Of a stretch of 13,596 nucleotides of DNA, positions 1-7,398 are shown in pieces. Numbering within the stretch: position 1 is the stretch's first letter; each line of letters opens with the position of its first letter. Under the pieces are notes generated by a model. That model was not told where the DNA came from and made no database searches. It was given only the letters and a program-made list of their open reading frames with translations. The translations under genes were made by a program, and so were the position numbers. Source of the DNA: an uncultured Candidatus Saccharibacteria bacterium (GTDB lineage: Bacteria; Patescibacteria; Saccharimonadia; Saccharimonadales; UBA6022); NCBI GenBank assembly GCA_946886125.1, contig CAMPHY010000016.1, positions 1 to 13,596 on the forward strand, given 5' to 3'.

Positions 1-1
1 A

Positions 2-466
2 CGTAGTCTACCGATAGATAAAGAAGCATACAAAAGTCTACGTAAAGAAGTAGAGCAGCGCAATCAAATGGGAGATGTTGATTTGGTCGCGGAATTTACT
101 GCATGGGCAGAAGCTGATGAAATTGAAAAGGCTAAGCAGGTGTACGAAGACGTGATTGCTGCTACTAATGATGAAACTGAACAAAAGTCATTATATAAAC
201 AGTATTATGTAGTATCTCTTGAACAGGAGCTTGATAATAACGCATTGGAAATTGCTCGAAAAATCGATCAATTATGGCCTTCGCATGAATCAAAATATAA
301 TATATCGTTGGCGTACCGTACGCTTGGCGATGACGAGAAGGAATCTGAATTTTTAATAAAAGCGATGCAAGCTGTTGATTCGGACGAAACTATTTCTGAT
401 AAACAGATCGTTAAAAACTTATACCAGTTTACGCTCGATTCTATTAACCAAAGGGCCGCGCGATGA
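2..466 (+). CDS. TPR-like helical repeat protein, 3' part only
   Basis: The frame is open from the first codon in the window (base 2) to the TGA at 464-466, with no clear start, so the gene begins upstream; 154 residues are visible. An ATG at base 68 exists but is probably internal, because the codons before it (…EAYKSLRKEVEQRNQ…) read like ordinary helical coding sequence. The protein is rich in Ala, Glu, Lys and Leu. It has helix pairs of TPR character, for example around AWAEADEIEKAKQVYEDVI and a second unit near YNISLAYRTLGDDEKESEF. No membrane span is seen in the visible part. The stop overlaps the next start as ATGA (463-466), so the two genes are translationally coupled and probably functionally linked. 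TPR proteins commonly act as assembly or scaffolding partners. The specific role here is unknown, and a link to the exported downstream protein or the pilus is inference. Confidence 0.75.
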   Translation, partial: RSLPIDKEAYKSLRKEVEQRNQMGDVDLVAEFTAWAEADEIEKAKQVYEDVIAATNDETEQKSLYKQYYVVSLEQELDNNALEIARKIDQLWPSHESKYNISLAYRTLGDDEKESEFLIKAMQAVDSDETISDKQIVKNLYQFTLDSINQRAAR

Positions 467-2847
467 ACAGGTATCTTATGCGTCATAAAGTAAGGCAATT
501 CCCACTAGTCTTTATTGCTGCAATTATTTTAATGATCACTACACTTACCCTAGGTGTTGTTTTTAGTGATAAAGCTGCAGCAGCACAGTACGAACCATCG
601 GTAGCGGGAGCACGGCAATTTGGTCGTGATTTTTGCCCAGGTTTGGAAGACATTAATGGGCAAAAATTGCCAGAGTATCGCATCGCTGATCTAATGTGGA
701 TGACTGCGAGCGATGGCAGTAATAACATTGATTTTGTTGATGATGGTAGGCCACAAATTGTATCAGTGAAAGTGCATTTTGGTGTTACGTATTGTGCTAA
801 ATGGGATCGTGACGTACCGACATATGCAGAAGATTTAGGCGTCAAGGAGGAGAGGACGAGCTACGATCGTTTGAGTGGTTATAATATCAAGTATGGTACA
901 GGTAGACCTGTCGAAAATACATCAAGTGGACAGCGTTATTTTTGGGATGACAGCTTTAATATGCAACTTAACGTTAGTAATTGGGGGAGCGGTACGCATA
1001 TAGTATGTACGGAATTTGCAACAGTATCTGATCAGGCTCGGAGGGTTGAGCCTTCTCCTTCAACTTGCTTCCCGATTGATTTTACACGTATCCAGCCATG
1101 GAGTATTACTGGTCGTAGCTATACCTCAGTTGATTCTGTAAATGCGAATCAAGCCGGTACAATTACGGGCGAACCAGGTCAGACGGTACGCTGGAGGCAT
1201 ACAGTTACTAATAACCTACAGACTAATGGAAACCCAAGTGGTTCTGTTCCTAGTAATACTATCGGCTATAAAGTTGAAGGCTTTGGAAGCGATAATATGA
1301 CGGCAAGACAATATGGGCCACAACTAAATAGGGGTGCTAGTTTTTCGGTGACTGATTACTTTAATGTTAATCAAAAAAAATATGTTGATGCCCGCTATAA
1401 TATCACTCAAGCTGACGTGGGTAATACTTTATGTCAGTACATAACCTCATGGCCGCACAGTTACAATTGGCAGTCCAGCCCGCCAAACTGGCGCCGTAGC
1501 ACTCCAGCATGCGTGAATGTTCCATATGATTTCAATCTGACTCCAATGATTAACCCAATTAGCCAAGCAATTGCAGAACCGGGCACAAACTTAGGTACCA
1601 TCACCGCTCGAGTAACAAAAGATGGACCCACAAAAAGTTATAATGATACGCAGTGGCAACTGAGCCGGATTGTGATAGGTCCTTCAGTATCAGTCCCAAC
1701 GGCAAATCAAGGAACGCAACTTCCGTGTGTGTACTATGGTAATGAATGCGAAGAAGAGGTTTCAGGAACTAGTACATTTACTGCTAGCTCTACCGTTGTT
1801 GAGCAACTAACGAATGTAGAACTTGGAGACCTTGAGGCAGGATCACAGCTCTGTTTTGCGCTATCAGTCAAGCGGTACGAAGATGGTTTAAGCGCCTCTG
1901 CGCCTAATTGGCGCTACAGTACACCTGAATGTGTAAAAGTGGGTAAAAAACCGAAAGTTCAGGTATGGGGTGGAGATGTACGAGCCGAATCGGTTGATAC
2001 GAGTATCTCGACTAAGCAGGTAGATAGCAGTGATCGCACCTTTGGGAGCTGGGTAGAATATGGTGTCTTCACTCAAGGTTCTGCTCACATTGCTTCCGGT
2101 GCCGGGCTAGCGGGTACAGATGGTAGTGACACGGATTGTGCAAGTTCTTGGAATAAGCTTACTTTTGCCAACCAAGAAGGTGACTGTGCCGGGAATGACT
2201 TTGGCTTATATGCTCAAAGTTCAAATGTCGCCAGTATGACTTCTGCATTGCTGGGTAAATTTAATATCGACACAGCTCGTGACCTACCTGGGACAGTAAA
2301 CGTTGCTGAGGTGGTAAGCGATAACGCGGCGGTGCGACGAACTGGTGGTTTGACGTTAAACGGCGGTACCGTCGAGCCAGGCAAGTGGGGGGTGTTATAC
2401 GCCACTGGAACAGTCAGGATTACTGGCAATATTGATTATAGCGATGCATCGCTAAGTAGCCCTAGTGACATTCCACAACTCGTTATTATAGCGCCGAATA
2501 TAGAAATTATGCCCGAGGTGACGAATGTTGATGCTTGGTTGGTCGCTGCTCAAGTCAATGCGACTACTGGTGATGTAGCTGGTGGTGCGATCAATACCTG
2601 TTACCGTTCAGGGAGCCAGGCGCTTACTGTAAGCCTTTGCGAGCAGCAACTGACGATTACTGGACCGGTACTGGCTGAGGAGCTACTGCTACGTCGCACA
2701 GCAGGGTCAGGCGTAGCAGAGGCCAGTAATGATCCAGCGGAAATTATTAACTTACGAGCCGATGCGTACCTATGGGCGATGAGCCAGACACAGGGTAGTC
2801 AGCGTGCACAGACGGTCTACACTAAAGACTTGGCACCAAGGTTTTAA
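463..2847 (+). CDS. Large exported protein with Cys-paired tandem repeats
   Basis: This 794-residue protein starts at the ATG overlapping the upstream stop (ATGA), with AAGGG seven bases before it. Residues 1-41 form a Sec signal: a basic N-terminus (RHKVR), a hydrophobic stretch at about 13-34, then an Ala run (38-41) suited to signal peptidase I. No later membrane span is evident, so it is secreted or surface-associated. The middle contains about three repeat units. Each ends with a pair of cysteines (C182/C202, C324/C350, C464/C490), and the last two carry the near-identical signatures NWRRSTPACVNV and NWRYSTPECVKV. Related AEPG/GEPG turns lie near the unit starts. After about residue 495 comes a different domain beginning KPKVQVWGGDV, with beta-rich sequence (GTVRITGNIDYS, PQLVIIAPNIEI) and a C-terminus ending YTKDLAPRF. 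I recall similar WGGD-type surface proteins in Saccharibacteria but could not check. Its place just before pilM suggests a surface or pilus-associated adhesin, which is inference. Confidence 0.85.
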   Translation: MNRYLMRHKVRQFPLVFIAAIILMITTLTLGVVFSDKAAAAQYEPSVAGARQFGRDFCPGLEDINGQKLPEYRIADLMWMTASDGSNNIDFVDDGRPQIVSVKVHFGVTYCAKWDRDVPTYAEDLGVKEERTSYDRLSGYNIKYGTGRPVENTSSGQRYFWDDSFNMQLNVSNWGSGTHIVCTEFATVSDQARRVEPSPSTCFPIDFTRIQPWSITGRSYTSVDSVNANQAGTITGEPGQTVRWRHTVTNNLQTNGNPSGSVPSNTIGYKVEGFGSDNMTARQYGPQLNRGASFSVTDYFNVNQKKYVDARYNITQADVGNTLCQYITSWPHSYNWQSSPPNWRRSTPACVNVPYDFNLTPMINPISQAIAEPGTNLGTITARVTKDGPTKSYNDTQWQLSRIVIGPSVSVPTANQGTQLPCVYYGNECEEEVSGTSTFTASSTVVEQLTNVELGDLEAGSQLCFALSVKRYEDGLSASAPNWRYSTPECVKVGKKPKVQVWGGDVRAESVDTSISTKQVDSSDRTFGSWVEYGVFTQGSAHIASGAGLAGTDGSDTDCASSWNKLTFANQEGDCAGNDFGLYAQSSNVASMTSALLGKFNIDTARDLPGTVNVAEVVSDNAAVRRTGGLTLNGGTVEPGKWGVLYATGTVRITGNIDYSDASLSSPSDIPQLVIIAPNIEIMPEVTNVDAWLVAAQVNATTGDVAGGAINTCYRSGSQALTVSLCEQQLTITGPVLAEELLLRRTAGSGVAEASNDPAEIINLRADAYLWAMSQTQGSQRAQTVYTKDLAPRF
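1006..1932 (+). repeat. Cys-pair protein repeat region (three units)
   Basis: Within the large exported protein, three units of similar plan end in cysteine pairs at residues 182/202, 324/350 and 464/490. The second and third pairs are separated by exactly 26 residues and lie 140 residues apart. The shared ending is aromatic/polar, then P-x-C-(V/F). These look like beta-sandwich (Ig-like) domains with a disulphide, an inference from the pattern. The repeat is visible only at protein level; the DNA has diverged. The given span runs from the first to the last paired cysteine and is approximate. Confidence 0.6.
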
Positions 2848-2864
2848 CAGAAGTAATAATAGGC

Positions 2865-2894
2865 TTGTATTTAGATAACGTGCTTATGTATAAT
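2865..2894 (+). promoter_or_regulatory. Promoter of the pilM operon
   Basis: A perfect -10 box TATAAT lies at 2889-2894, with a weak -35 TTGTAT at 2865-2870 and an 18-base spacer. Transcription would begin near 2901, only a few bases before the pilM ATG at 2905, giving a nearly leaderless mRNA. The sequence TGCTTATGTATAATGAG here is repeated almost exactly upstream of the first minor pilin (one inserted G). The GAGGGG at 2895-2900 could serve as a Shine-Dalgarno sequence only on read-through transcripts from the upstream gene. Confidence 0.7.
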
Positions 2895-2904
2895 GAGGGG
2901 TAAC

Positions 2905-3951
2905 ATGAAAATATTAAAAGGCGTGGGCGACTTTTTTGCACTTGATATAGGTACCAATGCGGTGCGAGTCGTGCAACTAGCAAGTAACGGAACAGATGGC
3001 TGGACGCTACTTCACTACGGGTATGCACCCGTAGACAGTAAGCTGACCAGTAGCGATTCAGCTGAAGCGAAGCGCCGGCTTGGTGAAATTATTATGACCG
3101 CAATCGGTCAGAGCGGCATTAAGACAAAGAACGTCGTGATTGGTCTGCCTTCTAATAAAACATTTATTACTGTTATTGACGTGCCGACATTGCCTGAAGC
3201 CGAACTACGTTCGACGTTGAAGTATCAGATTGATCAATATATCCCAATGGCTATTGATGAAGCAAAGGTTGACTGGGCGCTGCTTGGACAATCGTTGCAC
3301 GATCCACAAAAACAAGAAGTACTGCTTGCGAGCACGGCTAACGCCTATGCTGAAGAGCGACTAGAGTTTGTTGAAAGTCTTGGTCTAAACGTGATTGCCG
3401 CAGAGCCTGATCCAATTGCAATGATTCGTGCGCTCCTTCCGAAAGATGTGCGTGATGCACGCCTTATTATCGATGTAGGTGAGCAGTCAACTGATCTTGC
3501 GATAACCTACAATGATTCTCCGCGTTTGGTGCGTACTATTCCTACCGGGTTGAATTCACTCGTAAAGGCTGCTGTGCAAAACCTTAATGTGCAGGAAGAC
3601 CAGGCTCGACAATTTATTTTGAAGTTTGGTCTGGCGCCTGATCGCCTTGAAGGACAAGTTTACCGGGCGGTAGAGGGTACGCTTGATGGGTTTGCTGCGG
3701 AACTGACAAAGTCAATTAAGTTCTTCCAGACTCGTTATCCAAATACACCAGTAGGAGGCATTCTATTGTCTGGTTATGGTGGGGTAGTGCCAAAACTGGG
3801 TGATTACATTACCGCAAAAACAGGAGTTCAGTCGCAAATCGCCAATCCATGGCAAAAAGTAAAAGTGTCACAATCAGATCAGCAGCAACTAGGGGCGATT
3901 GCCACTGAGTTTTCAACTGTGGTTGGATTGGCGCAAAGGGGAGATAAGTAA
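2905..3951 (+). CDS. pilM: PilM, actin-like type IV pilus platform ATPase
   Basis: PilM is a cytoplasmic actin-like protein that binds the N-terminal tail of PilN and ties the pilus motor to the membrane platform. The start is set at ATG 2905 (348 residues). The earlier in-frame ATG at 2893 lies inside the TATAAT box, and family members begin just before the phosphate-1 motif. From this start, phosphate-1 is LDIGTNAVRV (D14, G16), phosphate-2 is IIDVGEQSTDLAI (D190), and the adenosine-binding motif is GILLSGYGG (285-293). The length matches the PilM family (about 350). It stops immediately before pilN (TAA then ATG, no gap) and opens the run pilM-N-O, the standard alignment-complex order. The identification is firm on motifs plus context. 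Confidence 0.93.
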   Translation: MKILKGVGDFFALDIGTNAVRVVQLASNGTDGWTLLHYGYAPVDSKLTSSDSAEAKRRLGEIIMTAIGQSGIKTKNVVIGLPSNKTFITVIDVPTLPEAELRSTLKYQIDQYIPMAIDEAKVDWALLGQSLHDPQKQEVLLASTANAYAEERLEFVESLGLNVIAAEPDPIAMIRALLPKDVRDARLIIDVGEQSTDLAITYNDSPRLVRTIPTGLNSLVKAAVQNLNVQEDQARQFILKFGLAPDRLEGQVYRAVEGTLDGFAAELTKSIKFFQTRYPNTPVGGILLSGYGGVVPKLGDYITAKTGVQSQIANPWQKVKVSQSDQQQLGAIATEFSTVVGLAQRGDK

Positions 3952-4683
3952 ATGATTCAAATTAACTTAATCCCCGATGTAAAGCAAGAATTAATTCGTG
4001 CCCAGCGGGCGCGCACGACTGTGATTTCAGTTGCAATTATCGCTGGTATTATTGCACTTGGTCTTGTAGCGCTACTTGCAAGCTATGTATTTGGTGCCCA
4101 AACACTGCGAAGCAGTCTGCTTGATAATGCGATTAAAAGTGAAAGTCAGGAGTTAGCGTCAGTGCCAGATCTAACGAATACGCTGACAATTCAAAACCAA
4201 TTGACGAAGCTTGATGATATGCACTCAAATAAGGAAATTGATTCACGATTATTCGATATATTAGCCAGTACTAATCCGCCGGCACCTAATAATGTCACTA
4301 TTTCTACGCTTGAATATGATCCAACCTCGGAATTAATTCAAATTGAAGGACAGGCTGCTAATAATTATGCGGCGGTTGAGGTCTTTAAGAAGACCATACT
4401 TAATACCGTCGTGACATATCGTGATGAAAGTGATGAAATTGTTGAAATGCCTCTAACTGATATGGTATCGATTGAAGAAACAAGCTACGGTGAAGATGCT
4501 TCGGGACAGAAGGTGCTACGATTTACTATTTCGTTTATGTATCCAAAAGAAGTGTTTGCAAATAGCGCACGTAATTTGACTATCAAGGCACCTAACCGTC
4601 CAGAGAATGTTACCGATTCATTTACACGTATACCAGATAGTTTATTCGCCGATCCGGCTGAAGACATAGAGGGAGAAGAATAA
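3952..4683 (+). CDS. pilN: PilN, pilus inner-membrane platform protein
   Basis: This 243-residue bitopic membrane protein carries the diagnostic cytoplasmic N-terminal peptide INLIPD (residues 4-9), the PilM-docking motif of PilN. A membrane span follows at about residues 24-48, then a coiled-coil-like stretch and an extracytoplasmic domain. AAAGGGGAG at 3935-3943 is a strong ribosome binding site, and the ATG follows the pilM stop directly. Compared with typical proteobacterial PilN (about 180-200 residues), it has extra C-terminal sequence ending in a very acidic tail (DPAEDIEGEE). PilN pairs with PilO around the machine; with no outer membrane indicated, its outer domain would face the wall zone. 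The stop overlaps the pilO start by one base. Confidence 0.88.
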   Translation: MIQINLIPDVKQELIRAQRARTTVISVAIIAGIIALGLVALLASYVFGAQTLRSSLLDNAIKSESQELASVPDLTNTLTIQNQLTKLDDMHSNKEIDSRLFDILASTNPPAPNNVTISTLEYDPTSELIQIEGQAANNYAAVEVFKKTILNTVVTYRDESDEIVEMPLTDMVSIEETSYGEDASGQKVLRFTISFMYPKEVFANSARNLTIKAPNRPENVTDSFTRIPDSLFADPAEDIEGEE

Positions 4684-5384
4684 TGGCTGCTTCAAAAGAA
4701 GTCGCACTACGTAAGCGCCAGCAAATTGCTAATGCTAATAAAACTATGTTTTTATGGGTAGCGGCTGCTTCGGTGGTGATTGGGTTTGCTGCAGTAGGTT
4801 CAATTTTTCTCGTGCAGAAATTGGCATTTAACGAAAAAGTGCTTGCCGAAAAAACCAATACGGTTTCCACTCTTGAGGACAATAATGCAAATATTGAAGA
4901 GTTGAAGCGCAATGTTCGACTATTGAATACAAATGCTGGCTTGAACGCCGCTAAGGCGGATAGTGAAGACCAGGCAATTCAAGCAATTCTAGATGCTCTT
5001 CCAGCCGATGCCAACTCACTGGCGCTTGGAGCGTCACTCCAGCAGGAGCTGCTCACAGGTATTGATGGTCTGACACTAGAATCATCGAATATTGATACAG
5101 TTGTGGGTGTTGAGTCGAGTGACGGAGATCCGAACGTAGAAAAGGGCTCTGCAGCAGATGATGAAGATGCTAAGTATCAAATCAATTTCCGCCTTGCGGT
5201 ATCAGGAGATGCCAATGCTCTACAGGAGCTGTTGAAGCGATTTGAGCGCTCAATTCGTGCCATTGATGTCACGGCTATTACACTTGAACGTGCGAGCGGA
5301 GAACTGACAATGTCAATTGAAGCACATGCATTTTATGAACCAGCTCGAGTAGTCGAGTTAACAGATAAGGTAATTGAACCATGA
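4683..5384 (+). CDS. pilO: PilO-like pilus platform protein
   Basis: This 233-residue protein has a short basic N-terminal tail (about residues 1-20, ALRKRQQ…), one membrane span at about 21-42 (FLWVAAASVVIGFAAVGSIFLV), a heptad-like coiled coil (about 45-80), and a C-terminal extracytoplasmic domain that probably has the ferredoxin-like fold of PilO/GspM. Primary sequence similarity in this family is low, so the name rests on topology, length and its place directly after PilN. The ATG overlaps the last base of the pilN stop, and GAGGGAGAAG (4669-4678) is the ribosome binding site. An acidic insertion (around GDPNVEKGSAADDEDAK) interrupts the outer domain. It would form a heterodimer with PilN. 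Confidence 0.82.
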   Translation: MAASKEVALRKRQQIANANKTMFLWVAAASVVIGFAAVGSIFLVQKLAFNEKVLAEKTNTVSTLEDNNANIEELKRNVRLLNTNAGLNAAKADSEDQAIQAILDALPADANSLALGASLQQELLTGIDGLTLESSNIDTVVGVESSDGDPNVEKGSAADDEDAKYQINFRLAVSGDANALQELLKRFERSIRAIDVTAITLERASGELTMSIEAHAFYEPARVVELTDKVIEP

Positions 5385-5608
5385 AGAAAACAGAAATCGC
5401 AATGATCATTTTAATCGCTTCACTAAGTGTACTCGTTGCTTATTTTATTGCTAAAGCAACACCGCTTGGTAACGCCGCAAATGAATCAGTCACCGTTCAG
5501 ACGGTTGAAGAAATTACCGCTGATGTTGCCGAACCGGATCCAGCTGTCTTTAATGAAGAGGCGATTAATCCAACCGTTGAAGTCTTTATTGGTGGCAATG
5601 CAAATTAG
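5381..5608 (+). CDS. 75-residue single-span membrane protein in the PilP position
   Basis: The start overlaps the pilO stop (ATGA, 5381-5384), with a weak AAGG ten bases upstream, so translation is probably coupled to pilO. The protein is MKKTEIAMIIL…: a short basic tail, one hydrophobic span at about residues 6-24, then an acidic, Val/Thr/Glu-rich extracytoplasmic tail of about 50 residues ending VEVFIGGNAN. There is no lipobox cysteine (in fact no Cys at all) and no PilP-type beta domain. In the canonical order pilM-N-O-P-Q this is the pilP slot. It may be a reduced functional stand-in that supports PilN/PilO, or a lineage-specific pilus accessory. The function is not recognised; reality of the gene is supported by the overlap and by the clean stop just before the pilB ribosome binding site. 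Confidence 0.8.
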   Translation: MKKTEIAMIILIASLSVLVAYFIAKATPLGNAANESVTVQTVEEITADVAEPDPAVFNEEAINPTVEVFIGGNAN

Positions 5609-5623
5609 GCGGGAGGCTTATAT

Positions 5624-7384
5624 ATGGCACTCTTAACTAGTGACATCCAAGGAAAATTAATTGATTTATTGGTCGACGAAGGTCTGGTGGCAAAAGAAGT
5701 CATCGATGCGGCTATAACAGAGGCGGCTGGCGGTAAGCCTTTATTTAGTATTCTTGCCGAGAAGCAAGTTGTTGATGATGAGTTGTTGGCGCATGCTATT
5801 GCTCAAGTATCGGGTGTGCCGTATGTTAATTTGACGAATAGTCTGATTGATCAAAATATTTTGAGCCTTCTTCCTGAAGACATTGCCGAACGTTTTATGG
5901 CCGTTCCGCTAGCTGAGGTACAGAACCGCCTTGCTGTGGCTATGATTGATGCTAATAACGTCCAGGCAGTTGACTATCTCGCTAACTTGATCCAGCGACC
6001 GATTAAGGTGTTTATGGCCTCTGAAGCTGGAGTTCGTCATGTCCTTGATCAATACCGGACCGACCTTTCAAGTGTCGATGCCGCAGCAGAGGCGTCGCAA
6101 GTTGAAGCGACGCAAGATTCAGCCAAGGATATCAAGACACTTGTTCAAGATTCACCAATCAGTCGAGCACTTAGTACCATTTTAGAATATGCTGTTAAGT
6201 CACGCGCTAGTGACGTGCATGTTGAGCCACTGGAAAAAACACTAAAGATTCGTTGTCGTGTCGATGGCGTGCTGCGCGAAATTATGCAGCTGCCAAAATC
6301 AATCGAACCCGCATTAGTCAGTCGTATTAAAATCTTGTCGAATCTGAAAATTGACGAACACCGTATTCCTCAAGATGGCCAGTTTACTGTTAAGGTGGCG
6401 AACAAAGAAGTCGATTTGCGTATCGCGATCAGCCCCGTAGTATGGGGTGAGCAGGTGGTGATTCGTCTGCTTGATAAGTCGGGGAATAGCTTTGATATTG
6501 AACAAATGGGGTATGCGGGTCGTGCACTTCGTGGTATTCGAAAAGGTATCAAGCGGCCGAACGGCATGGTGCTTACCTCTGGTCCAACTGGTTCTGGTAA
6601 GTCAACCAGCTTGTATGCATTGATTAAAGAGATTAAAAACGACACCGTAAATATTGTCACCTTGGAAGATCCAGTCGAGTACAAGATGGATGGTGTTAAC
6701 CAGATTCAAGTAAACGCAGATGTTGGTCTGACGTTTGCCAATGGGTTACGCTCGATTTTGCGTCAAGACCCGGACGTGGTGATGGTGGGAGAGATTCGTG
6801 ACTCGGAAACGGCTAACTTGGCGGTCCAGGCGGCCCTGACAGGGCACTTGGTGTTTAGTACGCTTCACACCAACTCAGCAGCTGGAGTGCTCCCGCGCCT
6901 TCTAGACATGGGGATTGAGCCATTCTTGATTGCAAGTACTGTTAATACAATTATTGGCCAGCGCTTGGTGCGTCGGGTGGCCGCAAAGCGCGAGAGTTAT
7001 CAGTCATCTCCAATTGAAACGCAAAATATTTTAGCTACTGTTGGACATTTGCTTCCAAAAACCAAGGCCGATGTCGCTCGGGTTTCAGAAGATTTAGGCT
7101 ATAAAGACTTGCCTCTAGCTGGCCAAAGCGCTTATACTTTAGTCAAGGGTCGTGATACACCGCAAACGCCACGGGGCTACAGTGGTCGTGCTGGGTTATA
7201 TGAAGTCATGGATGTGAATGAAGCTATCCAGGACCTAATTGTAAAACGGGCAACGAGTGGTGATATTCAACGACTAGCCATTGAACAAGGTATGATCACG
7301 ATGCGCCAAGACGGCTACCTAAAAGCGTTGCAAGGCCTAACCACAATAGAAGAAGTAAACCGCGTAGCAGCAGATATTGCCTAG
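5624..7384 (+). CDS. pilB: PilB, pilus extension ATPase (GspE family)
   Basis: This 586-residue cytoplasmic hexameric ATPase powers pilin polymerisation. Residues 1-150 are the MshEN/GspE N-terminal domain. The catalytic core follows, with Walker A GPTGSGKST at 320-328, an Asp box nearby (LEDPVEY), Walker B-type RQDPDVVMVGEIRD at 380-393 (E390), and the His box GHLVFSTLHTNSA (H408). GGGAGG at 5611-5616, seven bases before ATG 5624, fixes the start. The CxxC…CxxC zinc element usual in PilB/GspE is missing: the place after QRLVRR (residues 446-451) reads VAAKRESY, with no cysteines. The MshEN motif also lacks the usual RLG (it reads KPLFSIL), so c-di-GMP binding by the canonical mode looks unlikely. 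It is followed by pilT after a 14-base gap. Confidence 0.95.
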   Translation: MALLTSDIQGKLIDLLVDEGLVAKEVIDAAITEAAGGKPLFSILAEKQVVDDELLAHAIAQVSGVPYVNLTNSLIDQNILSLLPEDIAERFMAVPLAEVQNRLAVAMIDANNVQAVDYLANLIQRPIKVFMASEAGVRHVLDQYRTDLSSVDAAAEASQVEATQDSAKDIKTLVQDSPISRALSTILEYAVKSRASDVHVEPLEKTLKIRCRVDGVLREIMQLPKSIEPALVSRIKILSNLKIDEHRIPQDGQFTVKVANKEVDLRIAISPVVWGEQVVIRLLDKSGNSFDIEQMGYAGRALRGIRKGIKRPNGMVLTSGPTGSGKSTSLYALIKEIKNDTVNIVTLEDPVEYKMDGVNQIQVNADVGLTFANGLRSILRQDPDVVMVGEIRDSETANLAVQAALTGHLVFSTLHTNSAAGVLPRLLDMGIEPFLIASTVNTIIGQRLVRRVAAKRESYQSSPIETQNILATVGHLLPKTKADVARVSEDLGYKDLPLAGQSAYTLVKGRDTPQTPRGYSGRAGLYEVMDVNEAIQDLIVKRATSGDIQRLAIEQGMITMRQDGYLKALQGLTTIEEVNRVAADIA

Positions 7385-7398
7385 GAAAGGGTGGAATC

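Noticed and set aside
483..845. Minus-strand open frame of 120 codons within the surface-protein gene
   Set aside because: It lies fully inside a well-supported + strand gene and has no ribosome binding site or recognisable protein character.
4622..4912. Minus-strand open frame across the pilN/pilO junction
   Set aside because: It is a shadow of two overlapping, well-supported genes and has no motif or promoter of its own.
5427..5636. + strand open frame overlapping the 75-residue membrane protein and the start of pilB
   Set aside because: It is a +1 shadow with a basic, unstructured translation; the other frame has a membrane segment, stop-start overlap and proper placement.
6370..6684. 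Minus-strand open frame of 104 codons inside pilB
   Set aside because: It is antisense to the conserved ATPase core; its composition follows from the Walker A region codons.
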